64,000 nt of DNA from Paractinoplanes deccanensis (GCF_016862115.1 NZ_BOMI01000063.1:1-64000), one strand, 5' to 3'. Counted from the stretch's first letter, positions 41,910 through 50,523 are shown. Translations and numbers: made by a program. The notes: a model not told the origin generated them from the sequence alone.

Positions 41910-43982
41910 TCACGCTTCATACGCCCAGACGCTCAGGAGGGCCATTCCGAACAGCCCCGGCAAGGCGGCCAGATTGAACCCTGCGGTCGGCGCCCACCCC
42001 GCGAGGCCGAACAGCCAGGCGCCGAGCAGACAGAAGAGCGTGAGATACAGAGCCGGTAACGGCCAGGTCATGAGCCCCCGTCGTAGCCGCGCGAGCCCCC
42101 GCCCGGGGCGCAAGAAAGGCGCAAATACCGCGATAGCACCATTTCGCGCCGAGGCCTCATCGGTGGCAGTACCGGCGTAAACCGCGGTGTAGAGCAAGGC
42201 GAGGATGCTGATCGTCAGGAACGGGTATTGAATCTCCAGAACGGAGAAGATGCCTTCGCTGATCGCATAAGCGGCGGCGAAAGAGGCCACCGCGGCAAAC
42301 GCCCCGACGAGCACGCCGAAGGCGACGCGCAACGGGCTGCTTTTCTTGCGCGGCGTATATTCCGTCGGGGTCTCGACCAAATACGGCGCGGTGCTCTGCA
42401 ACTTCCGGCGAACGTCGTCCCGAGGGTGCTCCAGGGCCACCCTGATGAAGTCGAGCGTGTTGAGGCCGTACGAGGCACCATGTTCGGACAGCCGTCGGCG
42501 CATCTCGTATCGGAGGCTCATATTGCCGGACATGACCGTGTCGCCGACAATCTTGAACATGACGGCCCGATCCACAGCGGCGTCGATCTCCCGGGTCGTG
42601 GACCCTCTGAAGCCGTCACGCAGCTCTCGGCCGAAATGCGTAATGTAGTCGGCGGACGACCCCATGAACTCCTCGAGCGCCTCATCGCTCGGTTCCGTGG
42701 TGCCTGAGAGAAATTCCCCGGGCGTCAATCCGTGCAGCATCCGATCCAGCGATTCTTGCAGGTCCGTTGCCACCCGGCTGGTTTGCTGGACGATCACTTC
42801 TTCGTATTCTCGGCGCCACTCCAAGAGGATTTTTCCGAGCAGATCGTGCAGGAGCTCGTACTCTTCCCGGTCCGAGCGGATCACCCGCTGGAAGAGCGGT
42901 GCCTGACTCGAGGTGAGCCGCTGCAGTACCTGGCGGACGAGCCGGGTGGTCTGGTGCGGCGAAAGATGGGTGAGCCAGGAGCGGGCTCGGCCACCGCCCG
43001 ATTGAGTGAACGACTTGACGTAGTCGGAGGGCTGGAGGAGCTGGGTGAGGTCGTCGACCGTGAGCGATGTCTTCGCCCCCGTCGGCAGCACCAGATAGCG
43101 TGAGATCGCCCAGAACATCTGCGCCTGGGCCGGCTCCAGCCCATTGAGGATGCCCGACGTGAAGTCCTTCAGGATCCGCGTGGCCCCGCCCAGCTTCCGG
43201 TAGCGTTCCAAGGTCAGCTCGTGGCCACCGCGCTGGGCGTTGTCGTCCCACAGGCGCTGCCAGACGATCTGGAAGTAGCCGGGCTCGAACCTCTGCTCGC
43301 CCGGCTCCTGGGACAGGTTGGAGCGCTGGAAGAGGTCGTCCAGCGACTGCCGCACCAGGTTCTCGCTCACCGAGACGGTGGACTCGATCGTGCGCAGCGG
43401 GCCGTAGATCGCCGATTCGAGCGCCACCCTCGACAGCGGCGGCACCCGATAGCTGCCGTCCATGAGTCCAGGGATCCGCCGCATCAGGGGTTCGAGCGCC
43501 CCGATGTAGTCCTCGCGGATGCTCAGCAGCACACAGCCGGCGTCGGAGCGGCTGTGCGACAGCTTGGTCATCGCCGCGTAGAGGTCCTCCAGCTGGTGCC
43601 CGGCGTTGATCCGTTCCTCGAACTGGTCGATGATCACGATGGTCCGGCGGTCCTGGTCGAGCCAGAACTCGTTCATCAGCTCGGCCAGGCCCAGCTCGGG
43701 CGGCACCCGCCAGCCGGTCTGCGCGAGGGCCGACCGGAGGGCCTCCATCGGGTCCTGATCGTTGCCGACGACCACCGCCACCTGGCTCTCGTCGTGCCGG
43801 ATGGCCGGCACGAGACCGGCGTTGAGCAGCGACGACTTGCCGGTGCCGCTGGGCGCGTAGAGGACCAGGACGGCCTGGGTCGCGACCAGGTTGCCCAGGA
43901 TCTGCGCCTCGCGGCGCCGGCCGAAGAAGAGGTCGCTCTCCGACGACGTGAACGGCCGCAGGCCCACCCACGGGTTTCTCAT
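41910..43982 (-). CDS. nSTAND-type NTPase with a C-terminal membrane domain
   Basis: A 690-residue protein. It opens with the nSTAND1 hallmark NPWVGLRPFTSSESDLFFGR, Walker A YAPSGTGKSSLLNAGL and Walker B TIVIIDQFEE. The helical middle (about 200-560) lacks the WD40 or TPR repeats usual after such NTPases. The C-terminus carries about four hydrophobic helices (ALYLTLFCLLGAWLFGLAGW is one). The ATG at 43982 overlaps the SIR2 stop (ATGA), giving tight coupling; the frame runs open to 44429 but that part is a shadow of the SIR2 gene. Likely the sensor/switch of a SIR2 effector pair, sited at the membrane; that role is inferred. Confidence 0.88.
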   Translation of the reverse strand: MRNPWVGLRPFTSSESDLFFGRRREAQILGNLVATQAVLVLYAPSGTGKSSLLNAGLVPAIRHDESQVAVVVGNDQDPMEALRSALAQTGWRVPPELGLAELMNEFWLDQDRRTIVIIDQFEERINAGHQLEDLYAAMTKLSHSRSDAGCVLLSIREDYIGALEPLMRRIPGLMDGSYRVPPLSRVALESAIYGPLRTIESTVSVSENLVRQSLDDLFQRSNLSQEPGEQRFEPGYFQIVWQRLWDDNAQRGGHELTLERYRKLGGATRILKDFTSGILNGLEPAQAQMFWAISRYLVLPTGAKTSLTVDDLTQLLQPSDYVKSFTQSGGGRARSWLTHLSPHQTTRLVRQVLQRLTSSQAPLFQRVIRSDREEYELLHDLLGKILLEWRREYEEVIVQQTSRVATDLQESLDRMLHGLTPGEFLSGTTEPSDEALEEFMGSSADYITHFGRELRDGFRGSTTREIDAAVDRAVMFKIVGDTVMSGNMSLRYEMRRRLSEHGASYGLNTLDFIRVALEHPRDDVRRKLQSTAPYLVETPTEYTPRKKSSPLRVAFGVLVGAFAAVASFAAAYAISEGIFSVLEIQYPFLTISILALLYTAVYAGTATDEASARNGAIAVFAPFLRPGRGLARLRRGLMTWPLPALYLTLFCLLGAWLFGLAGWAPTAGFNLAALPGLFGMALLSVWAYEA

Positions 43983-44986
43983 CGCGTCCCTCCGAGCGGC
44001 GTGGCCGGTCCGCCGGGCCAGCACGACTGGATCTTCGCGCAGAAGTCGGCGAGGTCGCCGTCGTAGACCGAGACGTTGCGCTGCTGCCAGAGGTCGACCT
44101 CGATGGACGGCGGGCGCAGCTGGATGGCCCAGTGCCGGCGCGCCTGGCGCCCGGACAGCGCGTTGCGCAGCGCGAGCATGCGCAGGAAAGCGCGGAAGTT
44201 CCAGTCGTACAGCGAAAAGCCCAGGAAAAGGAAGCGCCGTTGCTTGTAGGCGGCGGTCAGCGAGGCCGGTGGGAAGTACGGTGAGCTGCTGCCCCCGGTG
44301 TTGACCATGAAGTCGATGTAGTCGTCCTCGGTGACGATGAGATCGTCCGGGCCGCGGCGGCGATGGGCCGAGCCGTGCATCTTGAACAGGAACGTGCAAT
44401 CGCTGGGGAAGCGACTGGCGTCGTACCACTGGAACTCGCTGCTCGCCTCGGTCTCGGTCGTGCCGTCGGGCAGCGTCAACCGCACCTTGGTGGACCCGCC
44501 GTCGGGATCGCGCATGTTCTGCGTGATCACACAGACCGGTTTGCCCGCCGCGCGGAACGCCCGTTCGAGGAAGGAGTCGTAATTGGTGGTGACGACGAAC
44601 AACGGCGCGTTGTCGCGGGGCATCTCGGCCAGCATCCGGGCGACGGTGCCCGGCTCGTTGTCCTTCTGGCCGTGCTCGAAAAGATCGTGCAGGTAGTCGT
44701 ACAGGGCGTCCCGGTCGAAGACCGTGTGCTCGAAGAACTGCGACACCTTGGCCAGATCGGCCGGCTCGCCCCGGGGAAAGGCCTCACCCATCTTCCTGGT
44801 CAGCTGTTCGGCCAGGCCCCGCCCGTCCGGCAGCACGGGCTCCGCGGCGCCCACCCGGGAGGCGCCAGCGCCGATGAAAGGAATGATGCTGCCCTCACGA
44901 AGCCAGGTGGCGACCTGCTCGTAGGGAAACTGATCGAGTGTGTTGGGCTCTGCGATGGCCGCCACCTCCCCGCGGTAGGCACCCAT
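43979..44986 (-). CDS. SIR2-domain (NADase-type) effector
   Basis: A 335-residue SIR2_2-type protein. NAD-binding motifs are IIPFIGAGAS (34-43) and VVTTNYDSFL (131-140). The catalytic-type histidine is His204 in FKMHGS, and DDYIDF and LFLGFSLYDWNFR complete the family pattern. No zinc-binding cysteine cluster is seen, so it is not a protein deacetylase. SIR2 domains of this class deplete NAD in Thoeris, DSR and Avs-type immunity. It is coupled to a membrane STAND NTPase by a 4-bp overlap, the classic effector-switch arrangement. Base use is less GC-biased than neighbours, which hints at transfer. Confidence 0.88.
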   Translation of the reverse strand: MGAYRGEVAAIAEPNTLDQFPYEQVATWLREGSIIPFIGAGASRVGAAEPVLPDGRGLAEQLTRKMGEAFPRGEPADLAKVSQFFEHTVFDRDALYDYLHDLFEHGQKDNEPGTVARMLAEMPRDNAPLFVVTTNYDSFLERAFRAAGKPVCVITQNMRDPDGGSTKVRLTLPDGTTETEASSEFQWYDASRFPSDCTFLFKMHGSAHRRRGPDDLIVTEDDYIDFMVNTGGSSSPYFPPASLTAAYKQRRFLFLGFSLYDWNFRAFLRMLALRNALSGRQARRHWAIQLRPPSIEVDLWQQRNVSVYDGDLADFCAKIQSCWPGGPATPLGGTR

Positions 44987-45063
44987 CGTTGCCTAAAGGA
45001 GGTGACGGAGAAACACCCGTACGGCCGAAAACGCGTCGACCGCGATGGATCTTCAAACGCGAG

Positions 45064-45531
45064 TCAGATGCTGGCGCCCGGCGTCCAGCCGGAGATCTCG
45101 GAAAGGCGCCCCCGCCACAGCCGTCCCTTGCTGGGCTGCGTCCCGGGGTAATGGATGCGCGCGTTGCGCAGGTGGATGTAGCGCGTCGGTGCCATCAACG
45201 CCGCGTACTGGCGCTGGGTGACCTCGTCGCCGATGTCGCGGGAGCGGATGGCGGCGTGCGCCAGGTCGGACTGCTCCTTCACGTGCTCGGCGGTGCCGAC
45301 GTAGAAGGCGTCCTCGTGGTCGTTGAGCTCGCTGACCTCGGCGAACCACTGCCACTGCGGGATCAGCTCGCCGCTGACGAGCAGGCCGCCCACGCTGAGC
45401 CCGAGCGGCACGCCCGGGTCGACGGCCTCGCTGAGGCGGTCCATCTGCGAGACGTAGGTGGCCAGCACCCCGTCCGGCTCCGCCCAGTCGAAATGGGCCG
45501 CGCCTCCGATGAGCATCGGCTCGAACACCAC
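45064..45531 (-). CDS. Unrecognised 155-residue protein upstream of SIR2-STAND
   Basis: A soluble protein I cannot place. It begins MVFEPMLIGGAAHFDWAEPD and contains GLSVGGLLVSGELIPQWQWF (beta-rich), DAFYVGTAEHVKEQ and a Tyr/His-rich end (YIHLRNARIHYPG). It lies on the same strand, 77 bp upstream of the SIR2 start, so it could be a third component of that operon or an independent gene. No membrane helices or cysteines. Confidence 0.65.
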   Translation of the reverse strand: MVFEPMLIGGAAHFDWAEPDGVLATYVSQMDRLSEAVDPGVPLGLSVGGLLVSGELIPQWQWFAEVSELNDHEDAFYVGTAEHVKEQSDLAHAAIRSRDIGDEVTQRQYAALMAPTRYIHLRNARIHYPGTQPSKGRLWRGRLSEISGWTPGASI

Positions 45532-45589
45532 GCACCCCTTCGGTCCGGCTTTCTCCCCAAATGCCGACTCTAGGGCAGGGGTGGGCCGG

Positions 45590-46300
45590 TCAGAGGCGGT
45601 TCAGCCGATTGAGCTCCGCCTCGGTGCCGATCGCCGCGCGCGAGCCGGGCTCCGTCACGTACTCGGTGATCACCCGGCAGAGGAAGGCGGGATCGGTCCC
45701 GCTCTCCAGGCTGTACGCCCGCCCGGGAAGGCCACGCGCCGCGACCAGGTCGCCGCGCTCGACGTTCAGCACGACGCGGGCGCGGTCCTCGGCGAACAGC
45801 GGCGCGACGGGGTCGAGGGCCTCCCACGGCACCACGCGCGACCCGAGCGGGCGGCGCTGCACGATCCCGTCCGGCGTGAGGCGCAGCCGCGGCGGCGTCC
45901 AGACGACGAACCACAGCATCGCCAGCACCGCGATGTAGAGCACGGCGAGGGTGACGTCGAGGCCGTCCAGGTCCCCGTCGATCGCGGCGGCGAGGTAGTT
46001 GTAGACGCTGTTGCCGCCCAGCACGGTGAGGGCCACCGCCAGGGCCACCGGTTGCGGCCACACCAGCGTCGCGAACGCCCGGTCCTCGACCTCGAGCCGC
46101 GTGGGCCGCCGATACTTCAGCGCGAGGACACTGAACACGATCAGGCAGGCGACGAGCGCGAACGCCACCGCGTGGGCGTCCCCGAGCGCGAGCCCGAGCC
46201 CGGCGAGCAGGGCGGCGACGAGCGCCACCCGGCGATGGCGCACCATCGCCGTCAGAACATGATCGATCACCGCGCGGGCCGCACCTGGAGCATGGCGCAC
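45590..46300 (-). CDS. Membrane protein with a PH-like domain
   Basis: A 236-residue protein with four hydrophobic helices in two pairs (about residues 22-62 and 85-130), followed by a soluble part LRLTPDGIVQRRPLGSRVVPWEAL typical of bacterial PH-domain (bPH2/DUF3093-like) proteins. The function is unknown. GTG 46300 is the first start of the frame; a later GTG is possible. It is divergent from another small membrane protein across 51 bp. Confidence 0.7.
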   Translation of the reverse strand: MRHAPGAARAVIDHVLTAMVRHRRVALVAALLAGLGLALGDAHAVAFALVACLIVFSVLALKYRRPTRLEVEDRAFATLVWPQPVALAVALTVLGGNSVYNYLAAAIDGDLDGLDVTLAVLYIAVLAMLWFVVWTPPRLRLTPDGIVQRRPLGSRVVPWEALDPVAPLFAEDRARVVLNVERGDLVAARGLPGRAYSLESGTDPAFLCRVITEYVTEPGSRAAIGTEAELNRLNRL

Positions 46301-46351
46301 AGGCTAGACGGATTCCCGGGCGTGCGCCGCCCCGCTACCATTCGGCACATC

Positions 46352-46990
46352 ATGGATATCGTCGTTCCCGCAGCTCAGGTCGCGTCCCTCCGGATGCCCG
46401 CCCGGGCCGTGACCGACGGCACACCCGACCCCGTCTGGGCCGACGTGCCGACGAGCATGTGGCGTTTCCGGCGCAAGCCCGCGCAGCGGCTGCCCCTCGA
46501 CGCGCACACCGCCCACGCGGTACGCCGCACCGCCCGCCTCGCGCCCTGGTCGCTGACGGTGAGCCTCGCCGCGCCAGCGCTGTTCGCCGCCGGCTTCTTC
46601 ACCCGCCCCGAGCTCAGCTTCGCGGGCGCGCTCCTCACCCTGCTGTGGACCCTCGTCGAGAGCAGGACCACCGCACCCGACCAGCTGGTGTCGCACAACC
46701 GCGCCGGCGACCTGCGCATCACCGGCGTGCCCCCGGAGGTCGCCGAGGAGTGGGCCACCCTCAACCCCGGCGTGACGGCGACGAACGAGCCACCCGCACG
46801 CCCCCACTCGAAACGCTTCTACGCGACCTGGTCGATCGGCCTCCTGGCAGCATCGTTCATGCTGGCCCTGATCCTCGCCAACGACGGCCGCGAAGACTTC
46901 CTCGTGCTTTGGATGGCCGCCCCGGCCCTGTTCATCGCCGCCATCGTCATGGCCTACAAGATCGAGCCCCCGGCCCCGGCCGAGCCCTGA
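46352..46990 (+). CDS. Small membrane protein of unknown function
   Basis: A 212-residue protein with two helix pairs (LTVSLAAPALFAAGFF..., then IGLLAASFMLALILA and LFIAAIVMAYKI). The soluble N-terminus has WADVPTSMWRFRRKPAQRLP. It resembles no family I know. The ATG at 46352 fits the divergent gap, which has TACCAT as a possible -10 about 10 bp upstream. Possibly functionally linked with the divergent PH-like membrane protein. Confidence 0.65.
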   Translation: MDIVVPAAQVASLRMPARAVTDGTPDPVWADVPTSMWRFRRKPAQRLPLDAHTAHAVRRTARLAPWSLTVSLAAPALFAAGFFTRPELSFAGALLTLLWTLVESRTTAPDQLVSHNRAGDLRITGVPPEVAEEWATLNPGVTATNEPPARPHSKRFYATWSIGLLAASFMLALILANDGREDFLVLWMAAPALFIAAIVMAYKIEPPAPAEP

Positions 46991-47051
46991 GAGCGGCCCT
47001 CCCCGGCCCGCCGCCGCGGGTCGTGGCGAGGACTCCGAGGGCGGCGGCAGC

Positions 47052-47200
47052 ATGCGTGATGTGGGCACTTCAGCGACCGGGCGCATGCCTGTCACGAGTG
47101 CCGCTTTGGTTTTGTCGCGCCGGTTCTTCCGCGTGAACACCGCCTGCGGGATGCGGACGTTCGCCGAACAGGTCGCCGGATCGACACGCCGCGACGACGG
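47052..47200 (+). pseudogene. Fragment of an ISL3-family transposase
   Basis: One frame reads LSRRFFRVNTACGMRTFAEQ, then VAGSTRR, close to the zinc-ribbon segment of ISL3 transposases (RRFxCxxxxCxRRTFAEQV). One of the expected cysteines is replaced and homology ends soon after in Arg-rich sequence. No terminal inverted repeats were found. The rest of the 463-bp gap 46991-47453 contains no gene I can support. Confidence 0.6.
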
Positions 47201-47453
47201 CCGCCCACTTCGACAAGCTCGCCGGCAACGGTCGCGCAAGGCGCGGCAAGCGAGGCTTCGGCGTGTGCCTCGATGACCGCCTCGCCGGCTTGGAGGCGCG
47301 CATGACCGGCGACGATCTGGCGCGGGAGAGCACGCGGGCCGAGGTGTGGGCCGAGCGGCCGGGCGGCGCCGTGCCGGCCGCTCATATCACCGACGGCGGC
47401 CACGGGTCCGGCATGGCGGGCGGTGGCCGCTCTGCCATGCCGGGTGCCCGCTG

Positions 47454-47942
47454 TCAGAGGAGGGCTGCCGCCCGGTCCAGATCCTTCTGCTGCACGGCGC
47501 TGAGCGAGCCGAAGAGCCGCACCGCCTGGTAGTAGGTCCAGGCGAGGCTGGTGCAGGCGGGGCGAACGGCGGAGCTGTACGTGGCGCACACGCGCTGGAG
47601 GTCGGCGTAGAAGGTGTCGTCGATGCGGGACTTGTTGGCCGAGAAGGTGCCGATGGCCTTGTAGTTGCGGTAGCCGAAGTCGTGGTGCCAGCACGGGATG
47701 TCGAAGGCGAAGCCGAGCGGGTTGTCGGGGCTGGACGAGCAGTAGTCGGTGGACCAGTCGAAGCCGTACGAGGCCCACGGGTCGCGGTTGGTGCGGGCGG
47801 CGTTCCAGGCGTTGAAGCTGGTGGCGGTGGGCTGGGTCCAGGTGGACAGGACGGTGGCCTTGCTGTCGGCCGCCTGGGCCACGCCGGCGGGGATGAGGGC
47901 GGCGAGGGTGAGCAGCAGGACGACGAGGGTTCGACGGATCAT
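47454..47942 (-). CDS. Secreted prokaryotic phospholipase A2
   Basis: A 162-residue exported enzyme. Residues 1-25 are a Sec signal peptide ending AQAA. The mature part has the family core GFAFDIPCWHHDFGYRNY, with the catalytic His-Asp pair (His87, Asp88) and cysteines that form the two disulfides of Streptomyces violaceoruber-type PLA2; IDDTFYADL provides the other conserved Asp. It should release the sn-2 fatty acid from phospholipids in a calcium-dependent way. AAGGAGG precedes the ATG. Confidence 0.92.
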   Translation of the reverse strand: MIRRTLVVLLLTLAALIPAGVAQAADSKATVLSTWTQPTATSFNAWNAARTNRDPWASYGFDWSTDYCSSSPDNPLGFAFDIPCWHHDFGYRNYKAIGTFSANKSRIDDTFYADLQRVCATYSSAVRPACTSLAWTYYQAVRLFGSLSAVQQKDLDRAAALL

Positions 47943-48008
47943 CGGAGCCTCCTTGGTGGGGGTGCTCAGAGACTCCGATGCCGACGTTAACGAATCAATA
48001 GGTGTCGA

Positions 48009-49124
48009 TTAACTTCGCCGGAGTTCGAGGAAATCGTTGGTGCGCGCGGCGATGAACTCCCGGTCGGGCTCGTAGCCGAGGCCGGCAGTCGTGGGCACGC
48101 CGACGAGGCCGGCGGTGCTGACGATCGGGCGGGTGGTGATGTCGCGGGCGTAGTACTTGTCGGAGCCGGAGACGTCGGACGGCAGGGTGAAGCCGGGCAG
48201 TGCGCTCAGGGCCACGTTCGCGGCGCGGCCGATGCCGAACTCGTGCATGCCCCCGCACCAGACGGGGACGCCGTGGTCGCGGGCGAGGTCGTGTGCCCGT
48301 ACGGCGGCGGTCAGACCACCCATCCGGGAGACCTTGATGTTGAGGATGCGCCCGGATCCGAGGCGCAGCGCGGTCCGCAGGTCGTCCAGCTCCTCGATCG
48401 ACTCGTCCAGGCAGACGGGGGTGGACAGCCGCTCCTGGAGCTCCGCCGTCGCGACGAGCGCGCGGGGAGCGTACGGCTGCTCGATCATCAGAAGGCCGAA
48501 GCCGTCGAGCTCCTTCATGACGTCGAGGTCGGCGGGGGTGTAGACGCCGTTCGCGTCGACGTGCAGCGGGACCGACGGGAACGCGGACCGCACGGCCCGG
48601 ACCGGCTCGACGTCCCACCCTGGGGCGATCTTCAGCTTGACGCGCCGGTAGCCCTCGGCCACGCGCTTGTCCACCTGTGCCAGCAGGTCGTCGATGGTGG
48701 CTTCGATGCCCAGCGAGACACCCGCTTCGACCTGGGTACGCGTGCCGCCCAGCGCCTCGGCCAGCGGCGTGCCGGACACCGCCGTCGCCAGGGACCAGGC
48801 GGCCATGTCGAAGCCGGCCCGGGCGAACTGGTTGCCGCGCACCTTGGCGAGCGTGGCGAACAGCCCGGACGGCTGGTCGAAGCCGGCCTTGAGCGCGAGC
48901 GGCGCCAGGTGGTCGCGAGCCACGGACCAGCACGTGTCGACCGTCTCGGCGGAGTAGAACGGGCCGCTGGGCGAGGCGATCTCGCCCCAGCCCTCGGCGC
49001 CGTCCGCGTCGACGAGGGTGACGAGGATGTGCTCGAGCTCCCGCTTGGCGTGGGAGCTGGTCTGGAACTCGTGCACCAGCGGCAGGCGCACGCGGCGCAG
49101 CTGAACGGTTGCGATCCGGGTCAT
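48009..49124 (-). CDS. N-succinylamino-acid racemase / o-succinylbenzoate synthase family
   Basis: A 371-residue enolase-superfamily enzyme of the MenC2/NSAR branch. Catalytic KxK is RVKLKIAPG (Lys163/Lys165), metal ligands are Asp190 (VDANG), Glu215 (IEQPY) and Asp240 (LDES), and the second base is Lys264 (NIKVSR). The family either makes o-succinylbenzoate for menaquinone or racemises N-succinyl amino acids. The neighbours, a GNAT and an M20 deacylase and no men genes, point strongly to the racemase role. It is the third gene of an operon, its ATG overlapping the SIS stop (ATGA). Confidence 0.88.
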   Translation of the reverse strand: MTRIATVQLRRVRLPLVHEFQTSSHAKRELEHILVTLVDADGAEGWGEIASPSGPFYSAETVDTCWSVARDHLAPLALKAGFDQPSGLFATLAKVRGNQFARAGFDMAAWSLATAVSGTPLAEALGGTRTQVEAGVSLGIEATIDDLLAQVDKRVAEGYRRVKLKIAPGWDVEPVRAVRSAFPSVPLHVDANGVYTPADLDVMKELDGFGLLMIEQPYAPRALVATAELQERLSTPVCLDESIEELDDLRTALRLGSGRILNIKVSRMGGLTAAVRAHDLARDHGVPVWCGGMHEFGIGRAANVALSALPGFTLPSDVSGSDKYYARDITTRPIVSTAGLVGVPTTAGLGYEPDREFIAARTNDFLELRRS

Positions 49125-49744
49125 GATTCGTCCACGTAGAGATGGAGCTCGCGGGCGAGGGCGTCGCGCTCGTGGAGCCGACGGCCCGCGCCCTTGGAGC
49201 TGGCGATGGTCAGGGTGGCCAACAGGTGCAGGGCGAGCACGATCGAGGTCGGCGAGTTCGCGTACGAGGCGCTGTCCCGCTCGACGACGATGCTGATGCC
49301 GGCGGCGTCGGCGAGCGGCGCGTCCGGGGCGTCGGTCACGAGGATGAGGTCGCCACCGTGCCGGGCGTACGCGTCGGCGACGTCCACGGTGTCCCGTCGG
49401 TAGCGCTCCATCGACACCGCCACGAGCAGGTCGCCCTGGCGGATGTCGCTGAGCATGTCGAGCGGGCGCACGGTGGCGCCGTCGACGAGGTGGACCCCGG
49501 ACAGGCCGGCGCTGAGGTCGGCGGCGAGCAGCGCCGCGTACGCATGCGACTTGCCGTTGCCGAGCAGGAACCGGCGCCGCGCGGAGACGATGCGCGCGGC
49601 GGCCGCCTCGATCGCGTCGTGCTCGGCGGCCCAGGCGAGCGCCTTGCCGAACTCGGTGCGCTGCTGGTCGAGCACGCGCTGCTTGAGGACCTGGGCGGAG
49701 CGGCGCTGGACGTTGCGGTCGAAGCGCTCGGCGGGCGTGGTCAC
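49121..49744 (-). CDS. SIS-domain protein (RpiR-like, without the DNA-binding domain)
   Basis: A 207-residue sugar-isomerase fold protein: RRFLLGNGKSHAYAALLAAD near residue 57, then LVAVSMERYRRDTVDVADAY and GGDLILVTDAPDAPLADAA. Full RpiR/MurR regulators have an extra N-terminal helix-turn-helix of ~80 residues; here only ~45 helical residues precede the SIS fold, so DNA binding is doubtful. GTG 49744 overlaps the GNAT stop and its own stop overlaps the racemase start. It may sense or modify a pathway metabolite; no clear function. Confidence 0.8.
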   Translation of the reverse strand: MTTPAERFDRNVQRRSAQVLKQRVLDQQRTEFGKALAWAAEHDAIEAAAARIVSARRRFLLGNGKSHAYAALLAADLSAGLSGVHLVDGATVRPLDMLSDIRQGDLLVAVSMERYRRDTVDVADAYARHGGDLILVTDAPDAPLADAAGISIVVERDSASYANSPTSIVLALHLLATLTIASSKGAGRRLHERDALARELHLYVDES

Positions 49745-50424
49745 CGGGCGGCCCGGGTGAACGTGTAGCCGACCTCGCCGGGCGCGTCGTGCCGGCGCTC
49801 GACGCCGACGAGCCTGCCGCCGGCGCGGAACGCGTCCATCAGCTCCTGGCGCAGCTTGTCGCGGTCCTCGGGTTGTGGCGCCGCGTACCGATCGGTGGCC
49901 GGAGCCGTCACGGTGGTCAGCTCGGACGTCTGCGGCGGCGCCTGGTAGAGATCCCAGGAGACGAGGAGCCGGTCGGAGTCGCCGTCGTCGTAGTAGTCGG
50001 GCAGGAACCGGATCGCGGTGGCGCCGAGCACCGCGAAGTTGAAGTGGGCGTTGCGCAGCGCGTACGCGTCGAAGGTCCACCGCATCGTGCGCGCGCCGGT
50101 GCCCCGCGCCGCCTCGGCCTGGGCCTGTTTGAGCTTGCGGCCGACACCCGCGCCCTGCAGGCCCGCCTTGACCACCGCGGCCTGCGAGTAATGGTAGATC
50201 TCGCCCTCCTCGACGGCGCAGAAGCCGTAGCAGAACCCGACGAGCTCCCCCGCGCCGTCGAACGCGCCGAGCACCGTGCCCGCGTTCTCGCGCAGCGCGG
50301 CGAGCAGCCGCGGGCTGATCCCGAACTCGGGCTGCCGATAACCGAAAACGGACCGGTACAGCGCCGAGGCCGCCGTCCACTCCCCGAGCCCGATCAGCTC
50401 GCGCACCACCATCCGGTCGGTCAC
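49741..50424 (-). CDS. GNAT acyltransferase, candidate D-amino-acid N-succinyltransferase
   Basis: A 227-residue GNAT. The acyl-CoA-binding motif is GLQGAGVGRKLKQAQAEAAR, preceded by VGFCYGFCAVEEGEIYHYSQ. Similar proteins beside N-succinylamino-acid racemase genes in Geobacillus succinylate D-amino acids in the published D-to-L conversion pathway. GTG 50424 is chosen because AGGGGG lies 7 bp upstream; ATG 50412 is an alternative. First gene of the GNAT-SIS-racemase operon, divergent from the M20 gene over a 99-bp regulatory gap. Confidence 0.82.
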   Translation of the reverse strand: MTDRMVVRELIGLGEWTAASALYRSVFGYRQPEFGISPRLLAALRENAGTVLGAFDGAGELVGFCYGFCAVEEGEIYHYSQAAVVKAGLQGAGVGRKLKQAQAEAARGTGARTMRWTFDAYALRNAHFNFAVLGATAIRFLPDYYDDGDSDRLLVSWDLYQAPPQTSELTTVTAPATDRYAAPQPEDRDKLRQELMDAFRAGGRLVGVERRHDAPGEVGYTFTRAAR

Positions 50425-50446
50425 CCGCCCACCCCCTGGAGCAAAG

Positions 50447-50459
50447 ATACGAAACGTAT
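50447..50459. promoter_or_regulatory. Perfect 13-bp dyad in the GNAT/M20 divergent promoter
   Basis: ATACGAAACGTAT is a perfect inverted repeat (ATACG-AAA-CGTAT) 23 bp before the GNAT start. On the minus strand it overlaps AT-rich -10-like words, so a protein bound here would block the GNAT operon. Confidence 0.55.
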
Positions 50460-50488
50460 AACGGGCATGATGCGCTTGATCATCGCTG

Positions 50489-50517
50489 TTGACAACGCCC
50501 CTGTCCGAATTTAGCGT
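50489..50517 (+). promoter_or_regulatory. SigA-like promoter of the M20 gene
   Basis: TTGACA (50489-50494), a 17-bp spacer and TAGCGT (50512-50517). Transcription would begin at about 50524, which is the ATG itself, so the M20 mRNA is probably leaderless. Confidence 0.65.
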
Positions 50518-50523
50518 TCGTAT

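Noticed and set aside
43983-44429. N-terminal extension of the STAND protein
   Set aside because: It lies within the SIR2 gene, reads as Arg/Pro-rich filler, and the nSTAND motif starts directly after ATG 43982.
44363-45151. Plus-strand gene preceded by AAAGGAGGTGA
   Set aside because: The frame after the perfect Shine-Dalgarno word ends quickly, is antisense to better genes and has no domain.
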